NCBI GenBank assembly: GCA_046732465.1
Contig: JBKPND010000079.1
Coordinates: 1 to 28,551, forward strand
Length of the DNA: 28,551 nt
Direction: 5' to 3'
Origin: DASUPK01 sp046732465
GTDB taxonomy: Bacteria; Actinomycetota; Thermoleophilia; Solirubrobacterales; 70-9
Shown here one piece after another: positions 21,019 to 28,551 of this stretch (positions within the stretch are counted from its first letter, which is position 1; each line of letters begins with the position of its first letter). A program made the translations under genes and the position numbers. The notes under the pieces were generated by a model. It saw only the letters and a list, made by a program, of their open reading frames with translations, was not told the origin of the DNA and did not search any database.

Positions 21019-21936
21019 ATTCACCGGATCAATTCGGGCCGATCCCACCTACTGCTGGTCAACCCGCATTCCGCGGGCGGCAAGACGCTGAAGCTTCTGC
21101 CCGAGGTCGAGCGCCAGCTCAGGGCCCGCTCCGTCGCGTATCGCGTCCTCCGGACCGAGAGCCTGGAGCACGGCGTCACCGAGGCCCGGCGAGCGGCGGA
21201 GTCCGGCGAGGTCCCCGTCGTGATGAGTGGAGACGGCCTGGTCGGCCAGATCGGCGGCGCGCTCGCCGAGACAGGCGCGGCGATGGGGATCATCCCGGGC
21301 GGCCGGGGTAACGACCTGGCCCGGGTTCTCGGCATCCCGTCGGACCCCACGGGAGCGGCGGCCATCCTCGCCGACGGCGAGGAGCGTCAGATCGACGTCG
21401 GCGTGGCCAACGGGCGCCGCTTCCTCGGCGTCGCCTCCTGCGGCTTCGACTCCGACGCCAACCGGATCGCCAACGAGGCGCGGCTGGTCAAGGGCAATCT
21501 CGTCTACGCCTACGCCGCCATTCGCGCGCTGATCGCCTGGCGTCCGGCGACCTTCACTATCACCCTCGACGACACCGACCCGATCGAATACCAGGGGTAC
21601 TCGGTCGCCGCCGCCAACAGCCGTGCCTTCGGTGGCGGGATGTTCGTCGCCCCGCACGCCGAGCTCGACGACGGCGCGCTGGATGTGATCACGGTCAGCG
21701 ACGTCAGCAAGCTCCGCTACGCCCGGGGCCTGCCGAAGGCGTTCAAGGGAACCCACCTCGACAACCCCGAGGTCGATGAGCTCAGGGCGTCAAACGTGGA
21801 GATTCGCGCGAACCGCGACTTCGCGGTGTACGCCGACGGCGAGCACCTCACGGACCTCCCGGCGACCCTGAGCGTCCTCGCCCGGGCCCTGCGAGTGATC
21901 GCGCCGCCGGGGCCGCTCATCGGTCCGCCGAGCTGA
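21019..21936 (+). CDS. Diacylglycerol kinase-family lipid kinase (unusual start)
   Basis: Homology begins well before the first ATG (21220): LLLVNPHSAGGK is the family's first strand and phosphate loop. The codons between the preceding TAG and that motif are ATT CAC CGG ATC AAT TCG, with no ATG, GTG or TTG, so I set the start at ATT 21019 (305 residues). ATC 21028 or CTG 21052 are alternatives. The nucleotide-binding motif is VVMSGDGLVGQI, and IPGGRGNDLARVLGI follows, as in actinobacterial lipid kinases; the C-terminal half has FGGGMFVAPHAELDDGALDV. It phosphorylates diacylglycerol or a related lipid at the membrane. It is followed 24 bp later by murT, and a cell-envelope role fits. Confidence 0.85.
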   Translation: MHRINSGRSHLLLVNPHSAGGKTLKLLPEVERQLRARSVAYRVLRTESLEHGVTEARRAAESGEVPVVMSGDGLVGQIGGALAETGAAMGIIPGGRGNDLARVLGIPSDPTGAAAILADGEERQIDVGVANGRRFLGVASCGFDSDANRIANEARLVKGNLVYAYAAIRALIAWRPATFTITLDDTDPIEYQGYSVAAANSRAFGGGMFVAPHAELDDGALDVITVSDVSKLRYARGLPKAFKGTHLDNPEVDELRASNVEIRANRDFAVYADGEHLTDLPATLSVLARALRVIAPPGPLIGPPS

Positions 21937-21960
21937 GGCGGGGCCTAACCTCCGGCCGCG

Positions 21961-23337
21961 ATGAGCGCGACGTTCACCGCGAAACGCGGCATCGCCCGCG
22001 CGGCGGGAGCGCTGAGCCGCCGCAGCGGCCGCGGCGGCGGCACCACGCTGCCCGGCCGACTTCTCGTCCGGATGGCCCCGGACGCCATCGAGCGACTGGC
22101 CGCCCAGCTCACGCAGGGCTCGATCGTGGTGAGCTCCACCAACGGCAAGACGACGACCGCCGGAATGATCTCCGGGATCCTCCGCGCCGACGGCCGCACG
22201 CCGGTCCACAATCGGGCCGGATCCAACATGCACTGGGGCGTCGCCACCGCCCTGCTTGAGCAGTCCGGCGACGAGGGTCTCTTCGAGCTCGACGAGGCGT
22301 GGCTGCCCCCGGTCGCGCCGCAACTCCGGCCCCGGCTGCTGGTGCTCGGCAACCTCTTCAGGGATCAGCTCGACCGCTACGGCGAGTTGGAGCGTCTGGC
22401 GGACGAATGGGCCGAGCTCGTCGCGCAGCTCGAAGGGTCATGCGAGTTCGCACTGAACGCGGACGACCCGCTGGTCGCCGACCTGGGCCGCGACAAGGAG
22501 CTGCGCCGCCGGCCGGGCGTCACCTACTTCGGGATCGAGGACGAGACTCAGGCCCTGCCGGAGCTCCAGCACGCCCACGACGCGAAGCACTGCCGCCGCT
22601 GCGGCGCCCCGTACGTCTACGACCGCGCCTTCGTCGGCCACCTCGGCCACTACACCTGCCCGAACTGCGACGCCGATCGCCCGGCCCCCGATGTCGCCGC
22701 GACGGAGATCGAGCTGCACGGCATCTCGGGCTCCCGGGTTCACATATCCACGCCCGAGGGCGAGGTCGAACTCAATCTCCCCCTCCCCGGCCTCTACAAC
22801 GTCTATAACGCGCTCGCGGCGGTCACCGCCGGCTTACGCTCCGGCATCGCGCTGGAGCGGATCCGTGAGGGCCTCGAGTCGACCCGGGCCGTCTTCGGCC
22901 GCGTCGAGACCATCGAGGTCGCCGGCAAGCCCGTCTCGATCCTGCTGATCAAGAACCCGGCCGGCGCGAACGAGGTGCTCCGCACGCTGCAACTGGAGTC
23001 GGAGAACGGCGGCATCGACCTCTGGCTCGCCCTCAACGACAGGATCGCCGACGGCCGCGACGTCTCGTGGATCTGGGACGCCGACTTCGAGCTGCTCGCC
23101 GATGCGGTGCGAAGGGTCGTCTGCGCCGGCACTCGCGCCGCAGAGATGGCGCTGCGGCTCAAGTACGCGGGCTGGCCCGAGGACTCGATCGAGGTGGTCG
23201 ACCCGATCCCCTCATCGCTCGACCAGGCGGTGGCGGCGGCCCCAGGCCGGCTCTTCGCGCTCCCCACCTACACCGCCCTGATCGAGCTGCGAACGCTGCT
23301 CGCCCATCGCGGCCTGGCGGCGGACTACTGGGAATGA
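21961..23337 (+). CDS. murT: Lipid II isoglutaminyl synthase, MurT subunit
   Basis: 458 residues, ATG start. Mur ligase central domain with P-loop TNGKTTT (60-66), AGSNMHWGV (87-94) and LGNLFRDQLDRYGEL (129-143). A four-cysteine zinc ribbon CRRCGAPY...YTCPNCD (C211, C214, C233, C236) is characteristic of MurT. The C-terminal DUF1727 domain has KNPAGANEVLRTL and DGRDVSWIWDADFE (364-377), where the Asp that completes GatD's catalytic triad is expected. With GatD it amidates the alpha-carboxyl of D-Glu in lipid II to D-isoglutamine using ATP and glutamine. The stop overlaps the next start (ATGA). In most actinobacteria gatD follows directly; here a methyltransferase gene intervenes. Confidence 0.95.
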   Translation: MSATFTAKRGIARAAGALSRRSGRGGGTTLPGRLLVRMAPDAIERLAAQLTQGSIVVSSTNGKTTTAGMISGILRADGRTPVHNRAGSNMHWGVATALLEQSGDEGLFELDEAWLPPVAPQLRPRLLVLGNLFRDQLDRYGELERLADEWAELVAQLEGSCEFALNADDPLVADLGRDKELRRRPGVTYFGIEDETQALPELQHAHDAKHCRRCGAPYVYDRAFVGHLGHYTCPNCDADRPAPDVAATEIELHGISGSRVHISTPEGEVELNLPLPGLYNVYNALAAVTAGLRSGIALERIREGLESTRAVFGRVETIEVAGKPVSILLIKNPAGANEVLRTLQLESENGGIDLWLALNDRIADGRDVSWIWDADFELLADAVRRVVCAGTRAAEMALRLKYAGWPEDSIEVVDPIPSSLDQAVAAAPGRLFALPTYTALIELRTLLAHRGLAADYWE

Positions 23338-24104
23338 GCGCCCGGCGCGAAACCGGGGCGCCCGCGCTCACGGACCGGGCGATCTGGCAGCAGGTCGAGT
23401 TCGGCTCCTACACCGCCGATCTCGCCCTCTGGGGCGAGCTGGCCGAGGGGGCGTCCGGCGCTGTGCTCGAGCTCGGCGCCGGGGCCGGGCGAGTGTCCCT
23501 GGACCTGGCCGAGGCGGGCGCAGAGGTGATCGCCGTCGAGCGGGACAGCGAGGTCGCCGCGCAGCTCGAGACATCGGCGGCGGAGCGCGGCCTGCCGATC
23601 TCGGTGGTCGTCGCGGACCTCGGCGCCCCTGCCGATCTCCGGCTGCCCTCGGACCCCGCCCTCGCGATCGGCCCCCTACACCTGATCCAGGAGCTCGACG
23701 GCGCCGCCCGTCCGGCCCTCCTCGCCCGCCTCGCCGAGTTGATGTCGCCGGGCGGGACCATCGCCCTGACCGTGGTCGACGAGAGCACCCTGCTGAGCGC
23801 CGGAACGGCCGCGACCCAGATCCTTCCGGACATGCGCGAGATCGACGGCTGGGTCTACTCCAGCGAGCCCCTCTGGGTCCAGGTGGGAGACACCGCGCTC
23901 ACGGTGCGCCGCCTGCGCGAGCGGGTCTCGCCCGACGGCCAGATGGAGCGCACGGTTCAGGACGACGTCCTCCATCGCATCAGCCCGGACCGCCTCGAGA
24001 TGGAGGCCGAGGAGGCCGGGCTCCGCCGCGCGGGGAGGCGCCAGCTCAGCTCCGGCCCCAACGAGGCCGACTCAGCGGTCGTACTGCTCGAGGCGCCGGC
24101 GTGA
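23334..24104 (+). CDS. Class I methyltransferase embedded between murT and gatD
   Basis: 256 residues from ATG 23334, which overlaps the murT stop (ATGA); its own stop overlaps the gatD GTG (GTGA). SAM-binding motif I is VLELGAGAGRVSLDL (about residues 43-57), motif II AEVIAVERDSEV with the acidic ribose-binding Glu, then a VVVADLGAP region, PGGTIALTVVDEST, and a mixed beta C-terminal half (GWVYSSEPLWVQV, TVQDDVLHRISPDRL). No membrane segment is seen. The 4-nt overlaps on both sides predict tight cotranslation with the two amidation subunits. Substrate unknown; methylation of a lipid II-linked group is the obvious hypothesis from context, not a known function. Confidence 0.88.
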   Translation: MSARRETGAPALTDRAIWQQVEFGSYTADLALWGELAEGASGAVLELGAGAGRVSLDLAEAGAEVIAVERDSEVAAQLETSAAERGLPISVVVADLGAPADLRLPSDPALAIGPLHLIQELDGAARPALLARLAELMSPGGTIALTVVDESTLLSAGTAATQILPDMREIDGWVYSSEPLWVQVGDTALTVRRLRERVSPDGQMERTVQDDVLHRISPDRLEMEAEEAGLRRAGRRQLSSGPNEADSAVVLLEAPA

Positions 24105-24847
24105 GCGGCTCGGGCCTGCGCCTGCTCGCGCTCTACCCCGAGCAGATGAACATCTACGCGGACCGGGGCAACATCCTCTTCCTGCAGCGCCGCTGTGAGT
24201 GGCGCGGCATTCCCTTCGAGTACGCCGCCGCCGGCCCGGGCGAGGGGTTCGATCCGGCCGGGCACGACCTGGTCTACATCGGCGGCGGTCAGGACCGCGA
24301 CCAGGTGCTCGTGGCCGAGGACATGCTGCGGACGAAGCGCGAGGCGATCGCCTCGGCCGTCGATGACGGGGCCGCCCTGCTCGCCGTCTGCGGCGGCTAC
24401 CAGCTGCTCGGTCACCGCTATCAGCTGGGCGACCGATCGATCCCCGGTCTCGGGATCGCCGATCTGGAGACGGTGCGCGAACCGGGTCCGCGCCTGATCG
24501 GCAACGTCTCGATCGAGGTCGACCTCGGCCAGGGCCCCAGGGTGCTGGCGGGGTTCGAGAACCACGGTGGCCGCACGCACCTGGGAACCGCGGCCGAACC
24601 CCTCGGCCGGGTCCTGCACGGCCACGGCAACAACGGCCGGGATGGCCGGGAGGGCGTCAAGCGGCACAACCTGATCGGCACCTACCTGCACGGGCCGCTC
24701 CTGCCGAAGAACGCCTGGCTCGCCGACCGCCTGATCGCGCTGGGGATCGGCCGCCGGACCGGCGCCGAGCCCCAGCTCGAGCCGCTCGAGGACGCGCTCG
24801 AGGCCTCCGCGCACGACTCCGCCCTGCGCGCGGCCTCGAAAGGCTAG
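24101..24847 (+). CDS. gatD: Lipid II isoglutaminyl synthase, glutaminase subunit GatD
   Basis: 248 residues, GTG start. CobB/CobQ-like class I glutamine amidotransferase. The start LRLLALYPEQMNIYADRGN is typical of GatD. The nucleophile is C97 in LLAVCGGYQLLGH and the histidine H197 in LIGTYLHGPLLPKN; the third triad residue is supplied by MurT. ENHGGRTHLG (153-162) is also family-typical. It hydrolyses glutamine and feeds ammonia to MurT at the inner membrane face. The C-terminal tail (LEDALEASAHDSAL) is ordinary. It starts 4 nt inside the methyltransferase gene; lemA follows 12 bp later and may share the transcript. Confidence 0.95.
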   Translation: MSGSGLRLLALYPEQMNIYADRGNILFLQRRCEWRGIPFEYAAAGPGEGFDPAGHDLVYIGGGQDRDQVLVAEDMLRTKREAIASAVDDGAALLAVCGGYQLLGHRYQLGDRSIPGLGIADLETVREPGPRLIGNVSIEVDLGQGPRVLAGFENHGGRTHLGTAAEPLGRVLHGHGNNGRDGREGVKRHNLIGTYLHGPLLPKNAWLADRLIALGIGRRTGAEPQLEPLEDALEASAHDSALRAASKG

Positions 24848-24859
24848 GATCCCCAGCCC

Positions 24860-25417
24860 ATGGTGATCGTGATCATCATCGTCGCGCTGCTGGTCCTGGC
24901 CGCGCTGATCTACGTCGTTATCCGCAACAACCTGGTCAGCCTGAACCAGCGCGTCAGCGAGTCGTGGAGCGGCATCGACGTCCAGTTGAAGCGCCGGCAC
25001 GACCTGATCCCCAACCTGGTCGAGACGGTCAAGGGCTATGCGACCCACGAGCGGGAGACCTTCGAGAAGGTCACCCAGGCGCGCGCCGCGGCCATGCAGG
25101 CGAGCGGTCCGGCGGAGGCCGGCCAGGCCGAGGGGCAATTGACCGCCGCCCTCGGCGGCCTGAGGGTCGTCGCCGAGCAGTACCCGGAGCTGCGCGCCAC
25201 CGAGAACTTCCAGCAGCTGCAGCGCCAGCTCTCCGAGCTCGAGGACGAGATTCAGGCCTCGCGGAGGATCTACAACTCGAACGTGCAGCAGTTCAACACC
25301 AGGATCCAGCAGTTCCCGAGCTCAATCCCGGCCAAGCAGATGGGCTACTCGGAGAAGGAGTACTTCGAGATCACCGAGCCCACCGAGCGCGAGACCCCCC
25401 AGGTCTCGTTCAACTAG
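24860..25417 (+). CDS. lemA: LemA family membrane protein
   Basis: 185 residues with ATG 24860 (GTG 24863 is possible). One N-terminal membrane helix (VIVIIIVALLVLAALIYVVI), then the family signature NNLVSLNQRVSESWSGIDVQLKRRHDLIPNLVETVKGY and long helices (HERETFEKVTQARAAAMQA; LQRQLSELEDEIQASRRIYNSNVQQFN). The end SSIPAKQMGYSEKEYFEI is also conserved. LemA proteins are extracytoplasmic helical bundles of uncertain function, often linked to membrane stress and proteases. Its stop is nested with that of the converging dut gene in CTAG (25414-25417). Confidence 0.93.
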   Translation: MVIVIIIVALLVLAALIYVVIRNNLVSLNQRVSESWSGIDVQLKRRHDLIPNLVETVKGYATHERETFEKVTQARAAAMQASGPAEAGQAEGQLTAALGGLRVVAEQYPELRATENFQQLQRQLSELEDEIQASRRIYNSNVQQFNTRIQQFPSSIPAKQMGYSEKEYFEITEPTERETPQVSFN

Positions 25418-25884
25418 GCCCCGGACGAGCCGAAGCCGCCCGCGCCGCGCGTCGACTCGTCGAGGGCTTCGGCCTGCAGCGGACTGGCGTGGACGACCGG
25501 GACGAGCAGCAGCTGCGCGATCCGGTCGCCGGGTGAGATCTGGAATTCGCGCGTCCGGTCCGTGTTGACGAGCAGCACGCGCACCTCGCCGCGGTAGCCC
25601 GGGTCGATCAGGCCGGGCGAGTTGACCAGCGTGACGCCGTGCTTGAGCGCAAGCCCCGAGCGCGGCAGGACCAGCCCGCCGACACCGTCGGGAATCTGCA
25701 CGGCGAGGCCCGTGCCGACGCTGACCCGCGCGCCGGGCGCCAGGCGGGCGGATTCAGCGGCGTAGAGGTCGAGCCCCGCATCGTTGTCGTGAGCGCGGGT
25801 GGGCAGAGTGGCCCGCTCGTCAAGCTTGACGAAGCGCAGGTCGCCCAGGCTCTCGCCGACGCTCTCCGCCTCGGCGACGGCCAC
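25414..25884 (-). CDS. dut: dUTP diphosphatase
   Basis: 156 residues from GTG 25884; the frame is open further up but that part overlaps hflX and reads poorly. All five dUTPase motifs are present: HDNDAGLDLYA (I), VLPRSGLALK (II), PGLIDPGYRGEV (III), GDRIAQLLLVP (IV) and RGAGGFGSSGA (V). The trimeric enzyme hydrolyses dUTP to dUMP, keeping uracil out of DNA and making the precursor of dTMP. The start is moderately sure: VAVAEAESVGESLGDLRFVKLDE precedes the core, and shorter CTG starts cannot be excluded. It lies 28 bp after the hflX stop and is likely cotranscribed with it. Confidence 0.92.
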   Translation of the reverse strand: MAVAEAESVGESLGDLRFVKLDERATLPTRAHDNDAGLDLYAAESARLAPGARVSVGTGLAVQIPDGVGGLVLPRSGLALKHGVTLVNSPGLIDPGYRGEVRVLLVNTDRTREFQISPGDRIAQLLLVPVVHASPLQAEALDESTRGAGGFGSSGA

Positions 25885-25912
25885 CGCGACCGCCCCGCCG
25901 TCGCCCGGCGGC

Positions 25913-27247
25913 TCAGCCTCGCCCGGCTCGAACGCCGTCCCGCGATCGCGCTCCGCGCCCGTTGGCGTCGAGGTCGGCGAAACGCTCGGCGAACGCGGCA
26001 GGAAGCCGCGCGCGAACGAGAACCCCGTCCGCGCGATCTTCGCGCTCGAGATCGCCAGCGATCTGGTGAAGCTCCGAAAGCCGATCACCGGCATCAAAGG
26101 GTATGAGCAGCTCCACTCGGATTAACGACGCCCTGATCAAGTCGGCGATCGCGGACCTCAGCTCCTCGAGTCCCTCTCCCGTCTCCGCGGATGCCAGGGC
26201 GGCGTCGGGGTGGCGCAGCTCGAGCTCGCGGCGCTCGGTCTCGTCGAGCAGATCGACCTTGTTCATCACCAATAGCCGCGGCGAGGCGCCCGCGCCGATC
26301 TCCTCGAGCGCCGCATCCGCGGCGGCGATCGAGTCCATCCGCTCCGACTCGAGCTCGGATCCGTCGACGACATGGAGGATCAGATCGGCGAGGACGGTCT
26401 CCTCCAGCGTCGCCTTGAAGGCCTCGACCAGCTGGTGCGGGAGCTTGCGGATGAATCCGACGGTGTCGGTGAGCAGGTAGCGGCGGCCCTCGTAGGTGAA
26501 CGCCCGCGTCGTTGGGTCCAGCGTGTGGAAGAGCCTCTCCCCCACCCCCACGCCGGCCCCGGTCAACGCGTTGAGCAGCGTCGACTTGCCGGCATTCGTG
26601 TAGCCGGCCAGGGCGACCGATGGCAGCGCGGCGCGCTCGCGCTCGGCTCGCATCACGGCCCGGTTTCGCTCGACGCCGCTCAGCTGGCGCCGCAGGGCGG
26701 TGATCCGGTCGCGAGCGAGTCGGCGATCGGTCTCGATCTGTGACTCGCCGGGACCCCTGGTGCCGATGCCGCCGTCCATTCGCCCGGCCCCGAGCCGCTC
26801 GAGGTGGGTCCACAGCCCCCGCATGCGGGCGAGGTTGTATTCGAGCTGAGCCAGCTCGACCTGGAGCTTGCCCTCCGCGGTGTCGGCGTGGTCGGCGAAG
26901 ATGTCGAGGATCACCGCCGTGCGATCGATCACGGGGACGCCGAGCTCCTGCTCGAGGTTGCGTTCCTGGCGCGGCACGAGCTCGTCGTCGCAGGCGACCA
27001 GGTTGGCGTCGGATGCGCCGATCTCGCGCTTCAGCTCGGTGAGCTTGCCGCGCCCCAGGTAGCGGTTCGGATCGGGCTCCGCCCTCGCCTGGGTGAGCTC
27101 GCCGGCCGTAGCCACGCCGGCGGTGCGCAGCAGCTCCTTCAGCTCGGCGAGCGGGTCGTCGCGCCGATCCCCATCGCGAACGACGCCGATCGCGAAGGCG
27201 CGCTGGCGGGCGCGTGGATTGACTACGCCGGCTGAACCGTTCTGCAC
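25913..27247 (-). CDS. hflX: GTPase HflX
   Basis: 444 residues from GTG 27247, 23 bp after the transporter stop; the frame further up is antisense or shadow sequence. The N-terminal HflX domain covers 15-180 (RYLGRGKLTELKREIG; VIDRTAVILDIFADHA; GGIGTRGPGESQIETDRR). The G domain has the P-loop GYTNAGKST (215-223), switch LFHTLDPTTRAF, DTVGF (261-265) and MNKVD. The C-terminal domain ends with VRARLPAAFAERFAD. HflX binds the 50S subunit and splits stalled ribosomes, for example in heat or antibiotic stress. An AGGGG directly abuts the GTG, too close for a normal ribosome-binding site, so the true start may be slightly different. Confidence 0.95.
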   Translation of the reverse strand: MQNGSAGVVNPRARQRAFAIGVVRDGDRRDDPLAELKELLRTAGVATAGELTQARAEPDPNRYLGRGKLTELKREIGASDANLVACDDELVPRQERNLEQELGVPVIDRTAVILDIFADHADTAEGKLQVELAQLEYNLARMRGLWTHLERLGAGRMDGGIGTRGPGESQIETDRRLARDRITALRRQLSGVERNRAVMRAERERAALPSVALAGYTNAGKSTLLNALTGAGVGVGERLFHTLDPTTRAFTYEGRRYLLTDTVGFIRKLPHQLVEAFKATLEETVLADLILHVVDGSELESERMDSIAAADAALEEIGAGASPRLLVMNKVDLLDETERRELELRHPDAALASAETGEGLEELRSAIADLIRASLIRVELLIPFDAGDRLSELHQIAGDLEREDRADGVLVRARLPAAFAERFADLDANGRGARSRDGVRAGRG

Positions 27248-27270
27248 TCCCCTGATGGTAGGCGGAGTGA

Positions 27271-28149
27271 CTAGGCGACCGGCTGAGGCGCAACCTGCGC
27301 CTCGGCACGCTGCGGAACCATCGGCAGCAGGGCGGCCGCGGCGATCACGGCGACGAACGCCAGGGAGCGCGCGATCACGTCGAGGGCGTCCGAGCCGAGC
27401 GGATCTCCGAAGACGAGGATCCCACCGGTGATCGCGGCCAGCGTGGCGCTGGCGGAGAAGGCCACCATCACGGCCACGGGCTCGCCGAGCTGCAGGCCGC
27501 GAGCGAGAGCCAGGAAACCCCCGATCCCGCCGATGATGGCCATCGCTGTCCAGGGGCTGATCAGGCTGAGCGGGGAGCCGGGGACGGTCACGGCGAGCGC
27601 CTTGATCGCGACGTCTGAGACGCCGATCGACGTTCCTGCGGCCACGGCGAGCAGCATCCACCCGCGGCTGACGAGCCGCCGATGAGCGGAGGCGAACAGC
27701 AGCACGCCCACGAGCGCGAGCGTCCCACCCTCGAAGGCGAGCATCGTCGAGCCGGTGAACGCGCCGTTCTCACTCCCCTGCCCGGCCGTGAAGGCCAGGA
27801 AGCTCAGCCCGGCGGCGCAGAGACCGAGACCGACCAGGTCCCGGGTCCCCACCGCGATCCCGAACCAGCGGCGGGCGGGAACGGCCAGCAGCGCCAGCCC
27901 GCCCGCGATCACCGCCTGCACCAGGGAGAGGGGCGCCATCGAGAGTGCCGCCACGTGAAGACCCCAGCCGAGGGTGGCGAGCCCGAACCCGATCGCCCAC
28001 CAGCGGGAGCGGAAGAGCGCCGCGGCGCTGCGCAGGGGGCTCCGCATCGCGACGTCGGGCGCCGCGACCGCCCCGCGGTGCTTGCAGAGGAGCGCCACAC
28101 CCGAGAAGGCCGCACAGCCCAGCGCCAGTATCAGTCCGATCTCGCTCAT
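27271..28149 (-). CDS. DMT-superfamily (EamA-like) transporter
   Basis: 292 residues with about ten hydrophobic helices, for example IGLILALGCAAFSGVALL, LSLVQAVIAGGLALLAV and SLAFVAVIAAAALLPMV. The two-fold repeat of about five helices and positions like APLSLVQAVIAGG (a PLxxVQA pattern of DMT members) fit EamA or NIPA-like members. Substrate unknown; drug/metabolite or magnesium transport are both known in this superfamily. Cotranscription with hflX downstream is likely (23 bp). Between it and the aminotransferase gene is a 139-bp gap with two small hairpins. Confidence 0.82.
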   Translation of the reverse strand: MSEIGLILALGCAAFSGVALLCKHRGAVAAPDVAMRSPLRSAAALFRSRWWAIGFGLATLGWGLHVAALSMAPLSLVQAVIAGGLALLAVPARRWFGIAVGTRDLVGLGLCAAGLSFLAFTAGQGSENGAFTGSTMLAFEGGTLALVGVLLFASAHRRLVSRGWMLLAVAAGTSIGVSDVAIKALAVTVPGSPLSLISPWTAMAIIGGIGGFLALARGLQLGEPVAVMVAFSASATLAAITGGILVFGDPLGSDALDVIARSLAFVAVIAAAALLPMVPQRAEAQVAPQPVA

Positions 28150-28265
28150 TGAATGGTCGTTCGGCCTTCCAGGCTCATGCCTTTAGCTGAGAGCGGGGTA
28201 AAGGACAATTCGCCCCCGGGGCCCGTCTCAGCCCCACGCTACGGACTCGCGGGCGCACGCGCGCC

Positions 28266-28284
28266 GGTTCTTAGGAGGAGAACC
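28266..28284. terminator. Hairpin just after the aminotransferase stop
   Basis: GGTTCT (28266-28271) pairs with AGAACC (28279-28284) around 7 nt, 5 nt beyond the stop codon of the aminotransferase on the minus strand. No T-run follows in either direction. It might be a weak terminator or an mRNA 3'-end hairpin. A second 6-bp inverted repeat (CCTTTA/TAAAGG, 28180-28204) lies in the leader of the transporter gene. Confidence 0.35.
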
Positions 28285-28288
28285 CCCG

Positions 28289-28551
28289 CTACCCCGTCAG
28301 GTGGACCCGCAAACGCTCGACGGCCTCGGTGAGCTGCGGTTCGGGCGTGGTCAGGGAGATCCGGAAGAAGCCCTCGCCGCTCGGCCCGTACATCGAGCCC
28401 GGCGAGATCACTACGGCCGCATCCTCGAGGACCTTCTCGGCGAACGAGGTCGAGGTGTGCCCCTCGGGCACCGGGGCCCAGACGTAGATCGTCCCCTTCG
28501 GCGGCTCCACCTCGACCCCGATGTCGCCGAGCGCGTCGACCACCAGGTCCC
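28289..28551 (-). CDS. LL-diaminopimelate aminotransferase-like enzyme, C-terminal part
   Basis: The 5' portion lies beyond the window; about 87 residues are visible. The small-domain motifs are GVEVEPPKGTIYVWAPVPEG, SFAEKVLEDAAVVISPGSMYGPSGEGFFRISL and TEAVERLRVHLTG. The PPKxTxYVWxPVPEG and the PGxxxGxxGEGFFRIxL stretches, with the Arg that binds the substrate carboxylate, are typical of class I/II PLP aminotransferases of the LL-DAP aminotransferase group. That enzyme makes LL-diaminopimelate from tetrahydrodipicolinate for lysine and peptidoglycan. Nearby hflX is often close to diaminopimelate genes in actinobacteria, which agrees. Other aminotransferases of the group remain possible without the N-terminus. 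Confidence 0.8.
   Translation of the reverse strand, partial: DLVVDALGDIGVEVEPPKGTIYVWAPVPEGHTSTSFAEKVLEDAAVVISPGSMYGPSGEGFFRISLTTPEPQLTEAVERLRVHLTG

Noticed and set aside
28186..28204. CTGAGA resembling the core of a TPP riboswitch
   Set aside because: The partner elements (ACCTGA and GATAATGCC-type blocks) are absent, and it is on the opposite strand to the neighbouring genes.
1..28551. CRISPR array, insertion sequence, prophage, toxin-antitoxin or known defence system
   Set aside because: No regularly spaced repeats, transposase, integrase, att-site duplication or defence-type genes could be seen; the only dispersed repeat is the short hairpin element.

Overview
The window is 28.5 kb of dense, GC-rich chromosomal DNA with strong G/C bias at third codon positions. 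Gene content points to a high-GC actinobacterium, most plausibly class Thermoleophilia (Solirubrobacterales or relatives). The support is MurT/GatD-type lipid II amidation, a DUF3052 protein, an RsbU-like SpoIIE phosphatase, tandem DUF892 ferritin-like domains, bacterial topoisomerase IB, and an LL-diaminopimelate aminotransferase end. The class-level placement is inference. I see no phage, plasmid, insertion sequence, CRISPR array, rRNA or tRNA.

Layout. 1-233: end of an RlpA-like gene. 268-5587: dinB, a small unknown gene, a thioredoxin-TPR protein, an alpha/beta hydrolase, a flavin monooxygenase and a CcdA-like membrane protein. 5588-5848: a non-coding stretch with a probable plus-strand structured RNA ending in a clear terminator. 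5849-9327: a tight four-gene minus-strand operon (helical protein, SDR, heme-oxygenase-like diiron protein, DUF72). 9439-16705: a block that looks like a general stress region (CDGSH protein, glycosyltransferase, topoisomerase IB, small basic stress-type protein, alcohol dehydrogenase plus DUF892 protein, a frameshifted small gene, a small helical protein, an RsbU-like phosphatase). 16755-20290: second DUF72, PRC-barrel, DUF3052, a 44-residue basic protein, cold-shock protein, alpha/beta hydrolase and a cyclophilin lipoprotein. 20341-25417 (+): methyltransferase, lipid kinase, murT, a second methyltransferase, gatD, lemA. 25414-28551 (-): dut, hflX, a DMT transporter and the 3' part of an LL-DAP aminotransferase.

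How the parts may work together. Five sites fit the SigB/SigF-type promoter pattern (GTTT-like -35, 14-15 nt spacer, GGGTAW-like -10). They lie ahead of the helical-protein operon, topoisomerase IB, the small basic protein, the alcohol dehydrogenase/DUF892 pair and the small helical protein, and the last of these is followed by an RsbU-type phosphatase. This suggests a clustered general-stress regulon with part of its own signalling. In the cell-wall block a class I methyltransferase sits between murT and gatD with 4-nt overlaps on both sides, suggesting an extra modification linked to lipid II amidation.

Other unusual points: a dispersed hairpin repeat of about 46 bp in three copies, two of which end directly at a start codon and carry a Shine-Dalgarno-like GAGGAG; a lipid kinase ORF with no normal start codon lying in frame behind a methyltransferase's TAG stop; a small gene broken by two apparent 1-nt deletions; and several gene pairs with nested stop or start codons.
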